From an uncultured Sutterella sp. (GTDB lineage: Bacteria > Pseudomonadota > Gammaproteobacteria > Burkholderiales > Burkholderiaceae_F): a DNA stretch of 6,099 nucleotides. Below are positions 6,094 through 6,099 of this stretch, piece by piece. The notes beneath the pieces are model-generated. The model saw only the letters and a program-made list of their open reading frames with translations. It searched no databases and was not told where the DNA came from. Made by a program: the position numbers and the translations under genes. Positions within the stretch are counted from its first letter, which is position 1. The number at the start of each line of letters is the position of its first letter. The DNA lies in contig CAAFNI010000209.1 in assembly GCA_900764215.1 (NCBI GenBank), positions 1 to 6,099 of the forward strand. Reading direction: 5' to 3'.

Positions 6094-6099
6094 ATGATC
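6094..6099 (+). CDS. Start of an unidentified gene leaving the window
   Basis: ATG ATC (Met-Ile) at the window end follows AGGGG (6081-6085) with 8 bases between, and a strong promoter ending 39 bases upstream. The three signals agree on a translation start at 6094. Two codons cannot identify the product. The operator-like promoter suggests an autoregulated gene; the terminal hairpin and flanking porin break suggest a mobile-element gene. Confidence 0.55.

Overview
The window looks like chromosomal DNA of a Gram-negative betaproteobacterium, most likely a Sutterellaceae-type gut commensal (Sutterella/Parasutterella relatives). This rests on remembered resemblance, not a search. The clues are a high-GC coding background, a Burkholderiales-style SNF2 helicase, a beta-barrel porin ending in Phe, and an IS1634-type transposase of a kind seen in that family.

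Layout, left to right: (1) 1-3082 (+) is the large C-terminal part of a SNF2-family DEAD/DEAH-box helicase whose 5' end lies outside the window. It ends at an intrinsic terminator (3120-3156). (2) About 3160-5055 is an insertion sequence of the IS1634/IS4-like DDE group. Its transposase has all three catalytic positions and a perfect Y-(2)-R-(3)-E-(6)-K signature. The reading frame is cut near its start by an in-frame TAA (3306-3308), followed at once by a GTG from which the remaining 543 codons are open. (3) 4941-5141 is a short intergenic stretch with two hairpins. One (5062-5093) is nearly a copy of the helicase terminator. (4) 5142-5975 (-) is the C-terminal part of an outer-membrane porin that has lost its signal peptide and N-terminal strands. 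(5) 5976-6099 is an abrupt AT-rich segment (about 35% G+C by hand count). It holds a 14-bp perfect hairpin with a T-run, then a consensus sigma-70 promoter whose -10 box sits inside an 11-bp perfect inverted repeat, then an RBS and the first two codons (ATG ATC) of a gene leaving the window.

How it fits together: the helicase and porin are convergent neighbours. The IS has inserted, or been retained, between their terminators. A second acquisition event appears to have removed or displaced the porin's 5' end. The strongest leads are the self-contained regulatory block at the right edge, the nonsense codon in the transposase, and the pair of similar terminators that differ by a base-pair-preserving double change. 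No complete new system can be claimed, because the gene controlled by the right-edge promoter lies outside the window.
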